Positions 1 to 8,028 of a DNA stretch of 18,696 nt are shown piece by piece. A program made the translations under genes and the position numbers. A model generated the notes under the pieces. The model was given only the letters and a program-made list of their open reading frames with translations. It did not search any database and had not been told where the DNA came from. The number at the start of each line of letters is the position of its first letter. Positions within the stretch are counted from its first letter, which is position 1. This DNA comes from JAQGMJ01 sp036271855. GTDB lineage: Bacteria; Pseudomonadota; Gammaproteobacteria; Burkholderiales; JAEUOS01. The stretch covers positions 1-18,696 of the forward strand of contig DATAZV010000461.1 of the NCBI GenBank assembly GCA_036271855.1. The letters are read 5' to 3'.

Positions 1-978
1 CGCCTTCGCCTTGGCCAGTTTCACAATGGCGCCCCATTTCACGCTCTCGCTGTGCATATAGGCGGCGAGTTCTTCCGGGCTTTTGCTCGACACGGCGCTG
101 CCGCCCTGGTTTTCGATGCGGTCGCGAAAGGCCGGGTTTTGCACTGCCTTGACCGCCGCGGTGAACAGCTTGTTCACCACTGCCGCCGGCGTGCCGGCCG
201 GCGCCCACAGTGCGCCCCAGGACTCCTGCACCAGCGACTCGTCTTTGTATACTTCGAACAGCGTGGGAACCTCAGGCAGTTGCGCCATGCGCTTGCGCGA
301 AGTGAAAGCGAGCGCGCGCAGGCGCCCGGCCTTCACATTGGGCACGCCGGTGCCGGCCACCGGAAAGGCGAACTGGGTCAGGCCGCCGACCAGGGACTGC
401 ATGATCTCCACCGAGCCGCGCAGTGGCACGTGCACCGCATCGAGCTTGTTCACCGCGCAAAAGCTCGCGCCCGCCAGATGCGCCGCGGTGCCGACGCCGC
501 CGGAGGAATAGTTGTATTCGCCGGGGTGGGCGCGCAACAGGGCGGTGAGTTCCTGCACGCTCTTGGCGGGCGAACTTGCCGCCACCACCAGGATGGTCGG
601 GCTGGTGGCCAGCAGGGTGATGGGGGCGAAGCTTTTTTCCGGATCGAACTTGGCCTGCGGCTGCAAAATCTTTTGCACCACCTGGCTGTTCGAGCCGTAC
701 AGCAGCGTATAGCCGTCGGGTGCCGATTGCGCCACCACCTCGGCGGCGATGATGCCGGCGGCGCCGACGCGGTTTTCGATCACCACGTTGCCGCCCAGGA
801 CCTCGCTATAAGGCTGGGCGAACAGGCGCGCCTCGATGTCCGGCCCGCCGCCGGCAGCGAAGGGCACGACGATGCGCACCGGGCGCGAAGGGAAATTGTC
901 CTGCGCCGCAGCGGGGCCGGCGCCGAGGGCGGCGCCTAGCGCCAGCAGCGACGCCAGTGCAGTGTGAATGACTTGCAT
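1..978 (-). CDS. Bug/TctC-family tripartite tricarboxylate transporter substrate-binding protein (3' end cut by window edge)
   Basis: Translation from the ATG at 978 runs open for 326 codons to base 1. The family is usually about 320-330 residues, so only the last residues or just the stop are missing. A signal peptide is visible (about residues 1-26, ending AAAQ before DNFPSRPVRIVVPF). The mature start PSRPVRIVVPFAAGGGPD, then VVIENRVGAAG and APDGYTLLYGS, are hallmark Bug/TctC segments. These periplasmic proteins bind small carboxylates for a TctAB-type carrier, but no tctA or tctB is in the window, so this looks like one of the many orphan Bug proteins of Burkholderiales. The start is supported by a strong Shine-Dalgarno GGAGGAG just upstream (981-987). 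It lies downstream of iclR on the same strand after 107 bp, with its own likely promoter. Ligand unknown. Confidence 0.93.
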   Translation of the reverse strand, partial: MQVIHTALASLLALGAALGAGPAAAQDNFPSRPVRIVVPFAAGGGPDIEARLFAQPYSEVLGGNVVIENRVGAAGIIAAEVVAQSAPDGYTLLYGSNSQVVQKILQPQAKFDPEKSFAPITLLATSPTILVVAASSPAKSVQELTALLRAHPGEYNYSSGGVGTAAHLAGASFCAVNKLDAVHVPLRGSVEIMQSLVGGLTQFAFPVAGTGVPNVKAGRLRALAFTSRKRMAQLPEVPTLFEVYKDESLVQESWGALWAPAGTPAAVVNKLFTAAVKAVQNPAFRDRIENQGGSAVSSKSPEELAAYMHSESVKWGAIVKLAKAKA

Positions 979-1001
979 GTCTCCTCCATCTGTTTGCGGC
1001 C

Positions 1002-1030
1002 AGTGTAGCGAGGCACTGCCCCGCGGTAAA
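1002..1030 (-). promoter_or_regulatory. Putative sigma70-type promoter of the left Bug gene
   Basis: On the minus strand a -35 box TTTACC (1025-1030) and a -10 box TACACT (1002-1007) are separated by exactly 17 bp; each matches 4 of 6 consensus bases. Transcription would begin near 995, just upstream of the GGAGGAG ribosome site for the start at 978. This would make the Bug gene independent of iclR. Inferred by eye only. Confidence 0.4.
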
Positions 1031-1073
1031 GGCCGCGCGGCTAATGGCCCAACTCAGTGCTGCCTCATTGCCT

Positions 1074-1101
1074 CAAGCGGTGCGCTCAGGCGCGCCGCTT
1101 G
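1074..1101. terminator. Hairpin across the iclR stop codon, terminator-like without T-tract
   Basis: The arms CAAGCGG (1074-1080) and CCGCTTG (1095-1101) are perfect, and inside them GCGC (1082-1085) pairs with GCGC (1090-1093) around a 4-base loop, with one mismatch or wobble between the two helices. It covers the iclR stop codon at 1086-1088. No T-run follows on either strand, so it is not a classical intrinsic terminator; it could still end or protect the iclR transcript. Confidence 0.35.
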
Positions 1102-1868
1102 AACATGGTGGAGGCGCCGCTCAGGTTGACCACATCGCGCGCGGTGCGCAGCAACTGCGGGCCGAACCCCAGCATGCGCTCTTCGGTCAGGCGCACGCTG
1201 GGCCCGGCAACGGTGATCACCCCCAGCACGCGGCCGCCTTCGCCCAGCAAGGGCGCGGCCATCGCGGTCATGCCGGGGGTGAACACCTCGTTGATCATCG
1301 CAAAGCCGCGCTTGCGCGCGGCGCGCACGTGGGCCAGCACGCCCTTGATGGTGGTCGGGGCATTGGGGCCGTAGTCGGCGGGCTTGCCGAAGCCCTGGCG
1401 CGCCACCCGTTCCCGCGCGGCTTCGTCGCTCATGGTGGAAAGCCAGGCATAGCCGGCGGCGCTGCAGGAGAGCATCGGCAGGCGGCCCATGTCGGGGTCG
1501 TAGCGCAGGCCGCTTTTCGCGCCCTGCGCCTTGGCGACGAAGGTGAGGTCGTCGTCGATCACCACACCCAGGCGCACCAGCTCGCCGGTGGCGGCGGCGA
1601 GTTCGTCGAGCAGCGGCTGGGCGACATCGACGATGCCGCTGGCACCGAGGAAGATCAGGCCGAGCGACACCAGCTTGATGGTCAGGGTGTAGTTGCCCTG
1701 GGGTCCGTCCTGGCGCACGTAGCCGCAGCGCACCAGCTCGGTGAGCAGGCGGTGGGTGGCGGAAAGCGGCATGTCGAGTTCGGCAGACAGGGCTGACAGG
1801 GGTTTCCCCTCGCGGTGTTTTGCCAGTGCTTCCAGTACCCTGAAACTGCGCTCCAGTATCGCGCTCAA
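1086..1868 (-). CDS. IclR-family transcriptional regulator, probable regulator of the divergent liv-pca operon
   Basis: The protein has the two IclR parts: an N-terminal winged helix-turn-helix (AILERSFRVLEALA, then the recognition region MPLSATHRLLTELVRCGYV) and a C-terminal effector domain (YDPDMGRLPMLSCSAAGYAWL, TPGMTAMAAPLL, VITVAGPSVRLTEERM). From TTG at 1868 it is 260 residues, typical for the family; GGGA lies 8 bases upstream. The only in-frame ATG is at 2051, but that start would add 61 low-similarity residues and place coding sequence across the operator region; a GTG at 1958 lies inside the operator. I therefore prefer 1868, with real doubt. IclR members PcaR, PcaU and PobR control protocatechuate and hydroxybenzoate genes. 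Here the gene is divergent from a transporter-pca run, with IclR-type operators between, so it very likely senses a pathway compound and also regulates itself. Confidence 0.85.
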   Translation of the reverse strand: MSAILERSFRVLEALAKHREGKPLSALSAELDMPLSATHRLLTELVRCGYVRQDGPQGNYTLTIKLVSLGLIFLGASGIVDVAQPLLDELAAATGELVRLGVVIDDDLTFVAKAQGAKSGLRYDPDMGRLPMLSCSAAGYAWLSTMSDEAARERVARQGFGKPADYGPNAPTTIKGVLAHVRAARKRGFAMINEVFTPGMTAMAAPLLGEGGRVLGVITVAGPSVRLTEERMLGFGPQLLRTARDVVNLSGASTMFKRRA

Positions 1869-1924
1869 TGCATTTGTCCCGAGTTGATTTATGCTGCCGG
1901 GGCTCCGCCCTGCGGGGTGCGGCA

Positions 1925-1959
1925 GTGAAACGTTTTCCAATGTGGAAACATTTTCCACA
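1925..1959. promoter_or_regulatory. Tandem IclR-type operator sites
   Basis: TGTGGAAACATTTTCCACA (1941-1959) is an inverted repeat with perfect 8-bp arms and a 3-base centre. Its core (1943-1957) matches the E. coli IclR consensus TGGAAATNATTTCCA at nearly all positions. A second copy, GTGAAACGTTTTCCA (1925-1939), agrees with that core at 12 of 15 positions, with centres 18 bp apart. The pair lies in the gap between iclR and livK and overlaps the -35 and spacer region of the likely livK promoter, consistent with repression of livK and autoregulation of iclR. Binding by the adjacent regulator is inferred. Confidence 0.7.
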
Positions 1960-1970
1960 AATGATATAGT
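1942..1970 (+). promoter_or_regulatory. Putative livK operon promoter with extended -10
   Basis: TGATATAGT (1962-1970) is an extended -10 element (TG-n-TATAGT, hexamer 1965-1970). The hexamer 17 bp upstream (1942-1947, GTGGAA) is a poor -35 box, matching 3 of 6, and lies inside the stronger IclR operator. A start near 1977 would give a leader of about 140 bases before livK. Weak -35 plus extended -10 plus overlapping operator is a common layout for regulated promoters. Confidence 0.5.
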
Positions 1971-2067
1971 ACGCGCTCGAATTTTGCCGGGCGCGATGCG
2001 AAGACGGGTCGCCGGTGACCTTGTCTTGCAAGGGAAAATGCCGCCGGTCAAAGATCGTCAACAACGT

Positions 2068-2086
2068 TTGTTCTTTCAAAGAACAA
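2068..2086. repeat. 19-bp AT-rich perfect palindrome in the livK leader
   Basis: TTGTTCTTT (2068-2076) and AAAGAACAA (2078-2086) are perfect inverted arms around a single C. The site ends 29 bases before the livK start codon and downstream of the likely promoter. It is unrelated to the GGAAA/TTTCC operator half-sites. It could be the operator of a second regulator or, in RNA, an 8-bp stem with a 3-base loop near the ribosome site. Function not known. Confidence 0.6.
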
Positions 2087-2115
2087 CCTCGGGACAAGCA
2101 AAGGATGGAACCCTC

Positions 2116-3294
2116 ATGAGATACGCTTCGATTTTGCGCGGCGCCGCGGCGCTGCTGGCAAGCACCCTGCTGTGCGGCGCCGCCCAGGCGCAGGACACCA
2201 TCAAGATCGGCGTGGTCATTCCGATGACCGGGCCCTTCGCCTCCACCGGCCGCCAGGTCGACGCTGCGATCAAGCTGTATTTCGCGCAAAACGGCAACAC
2301 CGTTGCCGGCAAGAAGGTGGAAGTGATCCTCAAGGACGACGCCGGCGTCGCCGACACCACGCGCCGCCTGGCGCAGGAAATGGTGGTCAACGACAAGGTG
2401 ACGGTGCTGGCGGGCTTCGGCCTGACGCCGCTGGCCTTCGCCACCGCGCCGATCGCCACCCAGAGCAAGACGCCGATGGTGGTGTCGGAGGCGGCCACCT
2501 CGGCCATCACCGACAAGTCGCCCTACATCGTGCGCTCCTCCTTCACCCTGCCGCAAGTCACCATGGGCATCGCCGACTGGGCGGCGAAAAACAAGATCAA
2601 GAAGGTGGTGACCCTGGTGTCGGACTACGGCCCGGGCATCGATGCCGAAAAGACCTTCAAGGAGCGCTTTACCGCCGCCGGCGGCACCATCGCCGCCGAA
2701 CTGCGGGTGCCGGTGGCCAACCCCGACTTCGCGCCCTTCCTGCAACGCGTGCGCGACGCCCAGCCGGATGCGGTGTTCGTCTTCGTGCCTTCCGGCATCG
2801 GCGGCTCGTTCATGAAGCAGTTCGCCGAGCGCGGCCTGGACAAGGCCGGCATCAAGCTGATCGGCACCGGCGACGTGGTCGACGACGACCTGCTCAACGA
2901 CATGGGCGACGTGGCCCTAGGCGTTGTTAGCTCGCACCATTATTCGGCGGCGCATCCGTCGGCAATGAACAAGAAATTCGTTGCCGAGTTCGAGAAGGCC
3001 AACAAGGGCATGCGCCCGAACTTCCATGGCGTCGGCGCTTACGACGGCATGCACCTGATCATGGAAGGCCTGAAAGCGACCAAGGGCGAAGGCGGTGACG
3101 CCCTGCTGGCGGCGATGAAAAACGTTTCTTTCGAAAGCCCGCGCGGCCCATTCCAGATCGACCCGGCCACCCGCGAGGTGATCCAGGACGTGTACATCCG
3201 CAAGGTCGAGCGGGTGCCGGCGATGGGCAACAAGCTGTACAACGTCGAGTTCGAGACCATCAAGGCCGTCAAGGATCCGACCAAGGGTCAATGA
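2116..3294 (+). CDS. livK: Branched-chain amino acid-type ABC transporter substrate-binding protein (LivK-like), probably for an aromatic or related acid
   Basis: A 392-residue periplasmic binding protein with a signal peptide (about 1-25, ending AQA before QDTIKIGVVIPMTGPFASTG). That opening is the usual Peripla_BP_6/LivK start, followed by VEVILKDDAGVADTTRRLAQEMV, then APIATQSKTPMVVSEAATS and a C-terminal lobe (GAYDGMHLIMEGLKATKG). The ATG at 2116 is chosen because the signal peptide begins there and GGATGGA precedes it; the reading frame stays open upstream to 1891, but that part crosses promoter and operators. It is the first gene of a five-gene ABC transporter. Liv-type systems also import aromatic acids in several proteobacteria, and the pca genes immediately downstream suggest protocatechuate, hydroxybenzoate or a related ligand; the sequence alone does not prove this. 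Confidence 0.93.
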   Translation: MRYASILRGAAALLASTLLCGAAQAQDTIKIGVVIPMTGPFASTGRQVDAAIKLYFAQNGNTVAGKKVEVILKDDAGVADTTRRLAQEMVVNDKVTVLAGFGLTPLAFATAPIATQSKTPMVVSEAATSAITDKSPYIVRSSFTLPQVTMGIADWAAKNKIKKVVTLVSDYGPGIDAEKTFKERFTAAGGTIAAELRVPVANPDFAPFLQRVRDAQPDAVFVFVPSGIGGSFMKQFAERGLDKAGIKLIGTGDVVDDDLLNDMGDVALGVVSSHHYSAAHPSAMNKKFVAEFEKANKGMRPNFHGVGAYDGMHLIMEGLKATKGEGGDALLAAMKNVSFESPRGPFQIDPATREVIQDVYIRKVERVPAMGNKLYNVEFETIKAVKDPTKGQ

Positions 3295-3337
3295 GGGCAA
3301 ATGAGCCCGGGTAATACCTTTAAGGAATAGCCGCTCC

Positions 3338-3358
3338 GCGCCGCTGCGCCGGCGGCGC
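3338..3358 (+). repeat. GC-rich hairpin between livK and livH
   Basis: GCGCCGC (3338-3344) and GCGGCGC (3352-3358) form a perfect 7-bp stem with a 7-base loop in the 81-bp gap between the binding-protein gene and the first permease gene. No T-run follows. In other ABC operons such hairpins protect the binding-protein mRNA and lower permease expression; the same role is inferred here. Confidence 0.45.
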
Positions 3359-3375
3359 CTCTCGCCCCTCCTCCG

Positions 3376-4239
3376 ATGCTGACCCTGCTCTTCGACGGCA
3401 TTGCCTACGGCATGCTGCTGTTCCTGCTGGCCGTCGGCCTGGCCGTCACCATGGGGCTGATGAATTTCATCAACCTGGCGCACGGCGCATTCGCCATGGC
3501 AGGGGGCTACATCACGGTGTTGCTGATGAGCCGGGCCGGGGTGCCGTTCCTGGCGACCCTGCCGATCGCCTTCGCCATCACCGCCCTTGCGGGCGCCTTG
3601 TTCGAGCGCACCCTGTACCGGCCGATGTACGCCAAGCCGCACCTGGACCAGGTGCTGTTCTCCATCGGCCTGGTCTTCATGGCGGTGACGGCGGTGGATT
3701 ACCTGGCCGGCTCGCAGCAGCAGAATGTGCAGATTCCCGCCTGGCTGCAAGGGCGCTTTGATCTGCAGTGGATCGGCATCGGCAAATACCGCCTGTTCAT
3801 CATCGTATTGTGTGGCGCCCTGGCGCTTACCCTGCAGGCGCTGTTGACGCACACCCGCTTCGGCAGCCAGTTGCGCGCCGCGGTGGACGACTCGCGCGTG
3901 GCCAACGGCCTGGGCATCAATGTGAACCGCGTGTTCATGCTGACCTTCGCGGTGGGCTCGGGCCTGGCCGGCCTGGGCGGCGCGCTGGGCGGCGAGGTGC
4001 TGGGGCTGGACCCGACCTTTCCACTCAAGTTCATGATCTACTTTTTGATCGTGGTCTCGGTCGGCGGCACCACCACCATCACCGGGCCCTTGCTGGCGGC
4101 GCTGCTGCTGGGCATCGCCGACGTGATGGGCAAGTACTACGTGCCCAAGCTGGGCGCCTTCATTGTCTACACCGTGATGATCATCATCCTGGTGATCCGG
4201 CCGCAGGGCCTGTTCGCGCGCACGGGGAGCGGCAAATGA
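3376..4239 (+). CDS. livH: Branched-chain amino acid-type ABC transporter permease (LivH-like)
   Basis: A 287-residue, strongly hydrophobic inner-membrane protein with multiple predicted transmembrane helices. The N-terminus FDGIAYGMLLFLLAVGLAV followed by MGLMNFINLAHGAFAMAGGY is the classic LivH signature. Later, AAVDDSRVANGLGINVNRVFMLTF and GGTTTITGPLLAALLLGIAD are the cytoplasmic coupling and C-terminal helix regions of the family. Length is normal. No clear Shine-Dalgarno precedes the ATG (the upstream bases are pyrimidine-rich), so expression may be lower than for livK. It overlaps the next gene by 4 bp (ATGA), indicating translational coupling. It pairs with the LivM-like protein to form the membrane channel. 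Confidence 0.95.
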   Translation: MLTLLFDGIAYGMLLFLLAVGLAVTMGLMNFINLAHGAFAMAGGYITVLLMSRAGVPFLATLPIAFAITALAGALFERTLYRPMYAKPHLDQVLFSIGLVFMAVTAVDYLAGSQQQNVQIPAWLQGRFDLQWIGIGKYRLFIIVLCGALALTLQALLTHTRFGSQLRAAVDDSRVANGLGINVNRVFMLTFAVGSGLAGLGGALGGEVLGLDPTFPLKFMIYFLIVVSVGGTTTITGPLLAALLLGIADVMGKYYVPKLGAFIVYTVMIIILVIRPQGLFARTGSGK

Positions 4240-5206
4240 GCGCGGCGCTCGCGGGACTGAAGCGCGATACGCGCTGGCGCTGGTGGGAGTTCGCGCTGTT
4301 CGCGGCCCTGCTGCTGTCGTGGGTGGTGTTGCCGGGGCGCGCGCTGCTGTTGAACGAGATCGCCATCCTGGCACTGTTCGCCATTTCGCTCGACCTGGTG
4401 CTGGGCTACGCGGGCATCGTCTCGCTCGGCCATGCGGCTTTTCTTGGTTTCGGCGGCTACGCGGCGGCGTTGTTCGCCAAGCTGGTGATGCCGGACCCGT
4501 GGGTGGGACTGGGCTTCGCCGTCGCGGTAACCGCGCTGCTGGGCTTGCTCACCAGTGTGTTGATCCTGCGCGGCTCGGACCTGACGCGTCTGATGGTGAC
4601 CCTGGGCGTGGCTTCGATATTGCACGAACTGGCCAACAAGATGGACTGGCTCACCGGCGGTGCCGACGGCTTGCAGGGCGTGGCGATGGGGCCGCTGATC
4701 ACGCCGTTCGGCCGCTTCGACTTCGACCTCGGCGGCCGAGTGGCTTACGGCTATACCCTGTTCGTGCTGATCGTCTGCCTGCTGCTGGCCCGCAAGGTGG
4801 TGCATTCGCCCTTCGGCATTTCGCTGCAGGCGCTGCGCGACAACCGCCTGCGCGCCTCCTCCATCGGCCTGTCGGTCAACCTCCGTCTGGTGGCGGTCTA
4901 TACCCTGGCTGCCGGCATCGCCGGCGCGGCCGGGGCGCTGCTGGCGCAGGGCAGCGGCTTTGCCTCGCTCGACCTGTTCGACTTTCACCGCAGCGCCGAT
5001 GTCATGCTGGTGCTGGTGATCGGCGGCACCGGCTATTTGTACGGCGGGATTTTCGGCGCCATCGTGTTCAAGATGCTGGAGGATTTGATCTCGGCGTGGA
5101 CGCCGCAGTACTGGAACTTCTGGCTCGGCCTGTTCCTGGTGCTACTGATGCTGATCGGCCGCGAGCGCCTGCTGAGTCCGCGCTCCTGGCTGCGCCGGAG
5201 GGGCGC

Positions 5207-5210
<4 letters not shown>
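4236..5210 (+). CDS. livM: Branched-chain amino acid-type ABC transporter permease (LivM-like)
   Basis: A 324-residue membrane protein, the second permease of the transporter. Diagnostic stretches are NEIAILALFAISLDLVLGYAG followed by IVSLGHAAFLGFGGYAAAL, the coupling loop FGISLQALRDNRLRASSIGL, and the C-terminal VLVIGGTGYLYGGIFGAIVF. The start ATG at 4236 overlaps the livH stop in an ATGA, and the stop overlaps the livG start in another ATGA at 5207-5210, so three proteins are made from coupled reading frames. Its length falls in the normal range for LivM proteins without a large N-terminal extension. No oddities seen. Confidence 0.95.
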
Positions 5211-5957
<747 letters not shown>

Positions 5958-5965
<8 letters not shown>

Positions 5966-6686
5966 GCTGCTGCGCGTCGAGGGCCTGCGCGCCGGCTATG
6001 GCGAGGCGGTGGTGGTGCATGGCGTAGACCTGGCGCTGGACCAGGGCCAGTCGCTCGCGCTGCTCGGGCGCAACGGCACCGGCAAGACCACCCTGCTCAA
6101 TACACTGATCGGCGCGACGCGGCGCCATGCGGGCACGATCCGCCTGGGCGGCGTGGACATCAGCGCCATGCCCTCGCACCTGCGCGCGGCGGCCGGCATC
6201 GGCTGGGTGCCGCAGGAACGCAACATTTTCAAGTCGCTGACGGTGGACGAGAACCTCACCGCGGTGGCGCGGCCGGGTCCGTGGACGGTGGCGCGCGTCT
6301 ACGAAATGTTTCCGCGCCTGGCCGAGCGCAAGTCCAACATGGGCAACCAGTTGTCGGGCGGCGAGCAGCAGATGCTGGCCGTCGCCCGCGCGCTGGTGCT
6401 CAACCCGCGCCTGCTGCTGCTGGACGAGCCGCTCGAAGGCCTGGCGCCGATCATCGTCGAGGAGCTGCTGCGCTCGATCGCGCGCATCGTGCGCGACGAG
6501 GGCATGAGCGCTATTATTGTGGAACAGAACCCGCGCCTGATTCTGCCGATCACCCATCGCGCCGTGGTGCTGGAGCGCGGCGCGGTGGTGCACCAGGGCG
6601 CGAGCGACGAACTGATGGCCGACAAGCACCTGCTGGATTCGTGGCTGGCGGTCGGAGGCGCGGAGCATGCCGCGCGCAACAGCTAG
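5958..6686 (+). CDS. livF: Branched-chain amino acid-type ABC transporter ATP-binding protein (LivF-like)
   Basis: A 242-residue ABC ATPase. Walker A GRNGTGKT (residues 37-44), the LivF segment IGWVPQERNIFKSLTVDENL, signature LSGGEQ (132-137), Walker B RLLLLDEP (151-158) and IIVEQN in the switch region are all seen; Gln rather than His in that switch is normal for LivF. The start ATG at 5958 overlaps the livG stop by 8 bp; a longer in-frame opening into livG exists but has no LivF similarity. It completes a full LivKHMGF transporter. Only 48 bp separate it from pcaH, so the transporter and catabolic genes are probably on one transcript. Confidence 0.95.
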
Positions 6687-6704
6687 CCGTACTACCAGTC
6701 GTAA

Positions 6705-6721
6705 TGCCGGCATCGCCGGTA
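6705..6721 (+). repeat. Small hairpin in the livF-pcaH gap
   Basis: Around the 3-base loop ATC (6712-6714 region) the flanks CCGGC and GCCGG pair perfectly, extended by one G-U and one U-A pair in RNA. It sits just before the pcaH ribosome site (GGAG, 6727-6730). No T-run follows, so it is more likely an mRNA segmentation or stability element than a terminator, if it has a role at all. Confidence 0.25.
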
Positions 6722-6734
6722 CATTTGGAGATTT

Positions 6735-7439
6735 ATGGTCATGAGCAAGCTTCACCTCCGCAAGACGCCCGGCGACCTGCACCCGCCGCTGAATTCGCCG
6801 GCTTACCGCAGCACCGCGCTGCGCCACCCCAAGCAGGCGCTGATCGCCGTGCCGCAGGCGGCCACCGAACTGTCGGCGCCGCGCTTCGACGAAACCATCT
6901 ACTACCCGCATCACGACGACCTGACCAAGCAATGCACCGGCGAGCCGCTGGGCGAGCGCATCATCGTCACCGGCCGGGTGCTGGACGAGAACGGCGATGC
7001 CATCCCCAATACGCTGCTGGAGCTCTGGCAATGCAACTCCGCCGGGCGCTACCACCACGAGGTCGACGATCATGCCGCGCCGCTGGACCCCAATTTCAAG
7101 GGTGGCGGGCGCGTGCTGACCAACGCCCGGGGCGAGTATTCGTTCACTACCATCAAGCCGGGCGCCTACCCCTGGCGCAATCATGAAAACGCCTGGCGCC
7201 CGGCGCACCTGCATTTCTCGGTGTTCGGCACCAGCATGCTGCAGCGCCTGATCACGCAGATGTATTTTCCGGGTGACCCGCTGCTGGGCTACGACCCGAT
7301 TTTCAATACAGTGCCGACCGAGCGCGCACGCGAGCGCCTGATCTCCAAGTTCGATCTTTCGGTCACCAAGCCGGAGTGGGCTCTGGGTTACCGTTTCGAT
7401 ATCGTGCTGCGCGGCTCCGAAGCCACGCCGGCGAACTGA
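6735..7439 (+). CDS. pcaH: Protocatechuate 3,4-dioxygenase beta subunit
   Basis: A 234-residue catalytic subunit of the non-haem Fe(III) intradiol dioxygenase that opens protocatechuate to 3-carboxy-cis,cis-muconate. The four iron ligands are visible: Tyr106 (in SAGRYHHEVDDH), Tyr145 (KPGAYPWRNH), and His158 and His160 (RPAHLHFSVFG), matching the Pseudomonas putida PcaH ligands with an offset of two. LLELWQCN and the substrate-binding region around KFDLSVTKPEWALGYRFDIVLRG are also conserved. The start may be ATG 6735 or ATG 6741; GGAG (6727-6730) is 4 bases from the first and 10 from the second, so it does not decide. PcaG follows after 12 bp, as usual for this enzyme pair. Confidence 0.97.
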   Translation: MVMSKLHLRKTPGDLHPPLNSPAYRSTALRHPKQALIAVPQAATELSAPRFDETIYYPHHDDLTKQCTGEPLGERIIVTGRVLDENGDAIPNTLLELWQCNSAGRYHHEVDDHAAPLDPNFKGGGRVLTNARGEYSFTTIKPGAYPWRNHENAWRPAHLHFSVFGTSMLQRLITQMYFPGDPLLGYDPIFNTVPTERARERLISKFDLSVTKPEWALGYRFDIVLRGSEATPAN

Positions 7440-7451
7440 GGAGAGCCGACC

Positions 7452-7988
7452 ATGACTCCTACCCCTGGCCTTTCCGCCTCGCAGACCATCGGCCCGTTCT
7501 TTCGCTACGGCCTAGCCTGGGACAATGGCGAGCATGCATTCCCGAAAGACGCGCCCGGCGAGCATATCGAGCTGACCGGCATCCTCACCGACGGTGCGGG
7601 CACTCTGATCGGCGACGCGATGATCGAATTCTGGCAGGCGGACGCCGAAGGCCGCTTCGGCGGCCCCAACAAGGGCTCCTGCCCGGGTTTCGCGCGCTGC
7701 TATACCAATACCGAGGGACGCTACACGCTGCATACGGTGAAGCCCGGCGCGGTGGCGGGGCCGGGCGGCGGGCCGCAGGCGCCGCACATCCTGGTGTGCC
7801 TGTTTTCGCGCGGCATGCTGGCGCAGGTGTACACGCGCGTCTATCTCGAGGCCGATGCGCAGGATGCGGTGCTGAAGGCGGCCGGGCCGCGCGCCGATAC
7901 CCTGGTAGCGCGCGAGACGGCCAAATCGAAGTATGAGTGGGACATCGTCATGCAGGGCGGGCGTGAGACCGTGTTTCTGGATTTCTGA
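7452..7988 (+). CDS. pcaG: Protocatechuate 3,4-dioxygenase alpha subunit
   Basis: A 178-residue subunit, slightly short for the family (near 200). The N-terminus ASQTIGPFFRYGLAWD is the PcaG hallmark that contributes to the active-site wall of the beta subunit. The intradiol beta-sandwich core is recognisable in IELTGILTDGAGTLIGDAMIEFWQAD, with NTEGRYTLHTVKPGAV and PHILVCLFSRGMLAQVYTRVYL after it. As expected for the non-catalytic subunit it lacks the full iron ligand set. A ribosome site GAGGAGAG lies just upstream, overlapping the pcaH stop region. It forms heteromers with PcaH; the tight gene pair supports co-translation. Confidence 0.96.
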   Translation: MTPTPGLSASQTIGPFFRYGLAWDNGEHAFPKDAPGEHIELTGILTDGAGTLIGDAMIEFWQADAEGRFGGPNKGSCPGFARCYTNTEGRYTLHTVKPGAVAGPGGGPQAPHILVCLFSRGMLAQVYTRVYLEADAQDAVLKAAGPRADTLVARETAKSKYEWDIVMQGGRETVFLDF

Positions 7989-8028
7989 GCGCACGCCCCG
8001 CGTAACCCGCGCAAATGGAAAGTAGCCC

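Noticed and set aside
52..939. Long plus-strand open frame over the left Bug gene
   Set aside because: It is antisense to a clear Bug coding sequence with signal peptide and ribosome site; its translation is low-complexity Ala/Gly/Arg/His typical of GC-rich shadow frames.
1054..2745. 563-codon minus-strand frame across iclR and into livK
   Set aside because: It runs antisense to livK and out of frame with the real IclR protein; no domain can be recognised.
2917..4374. 485-codon minus-strand frame opposite livK and livH
   Set aside because: Antisense to two well-defined transporter genes, with composition of a GC-skew shadow.
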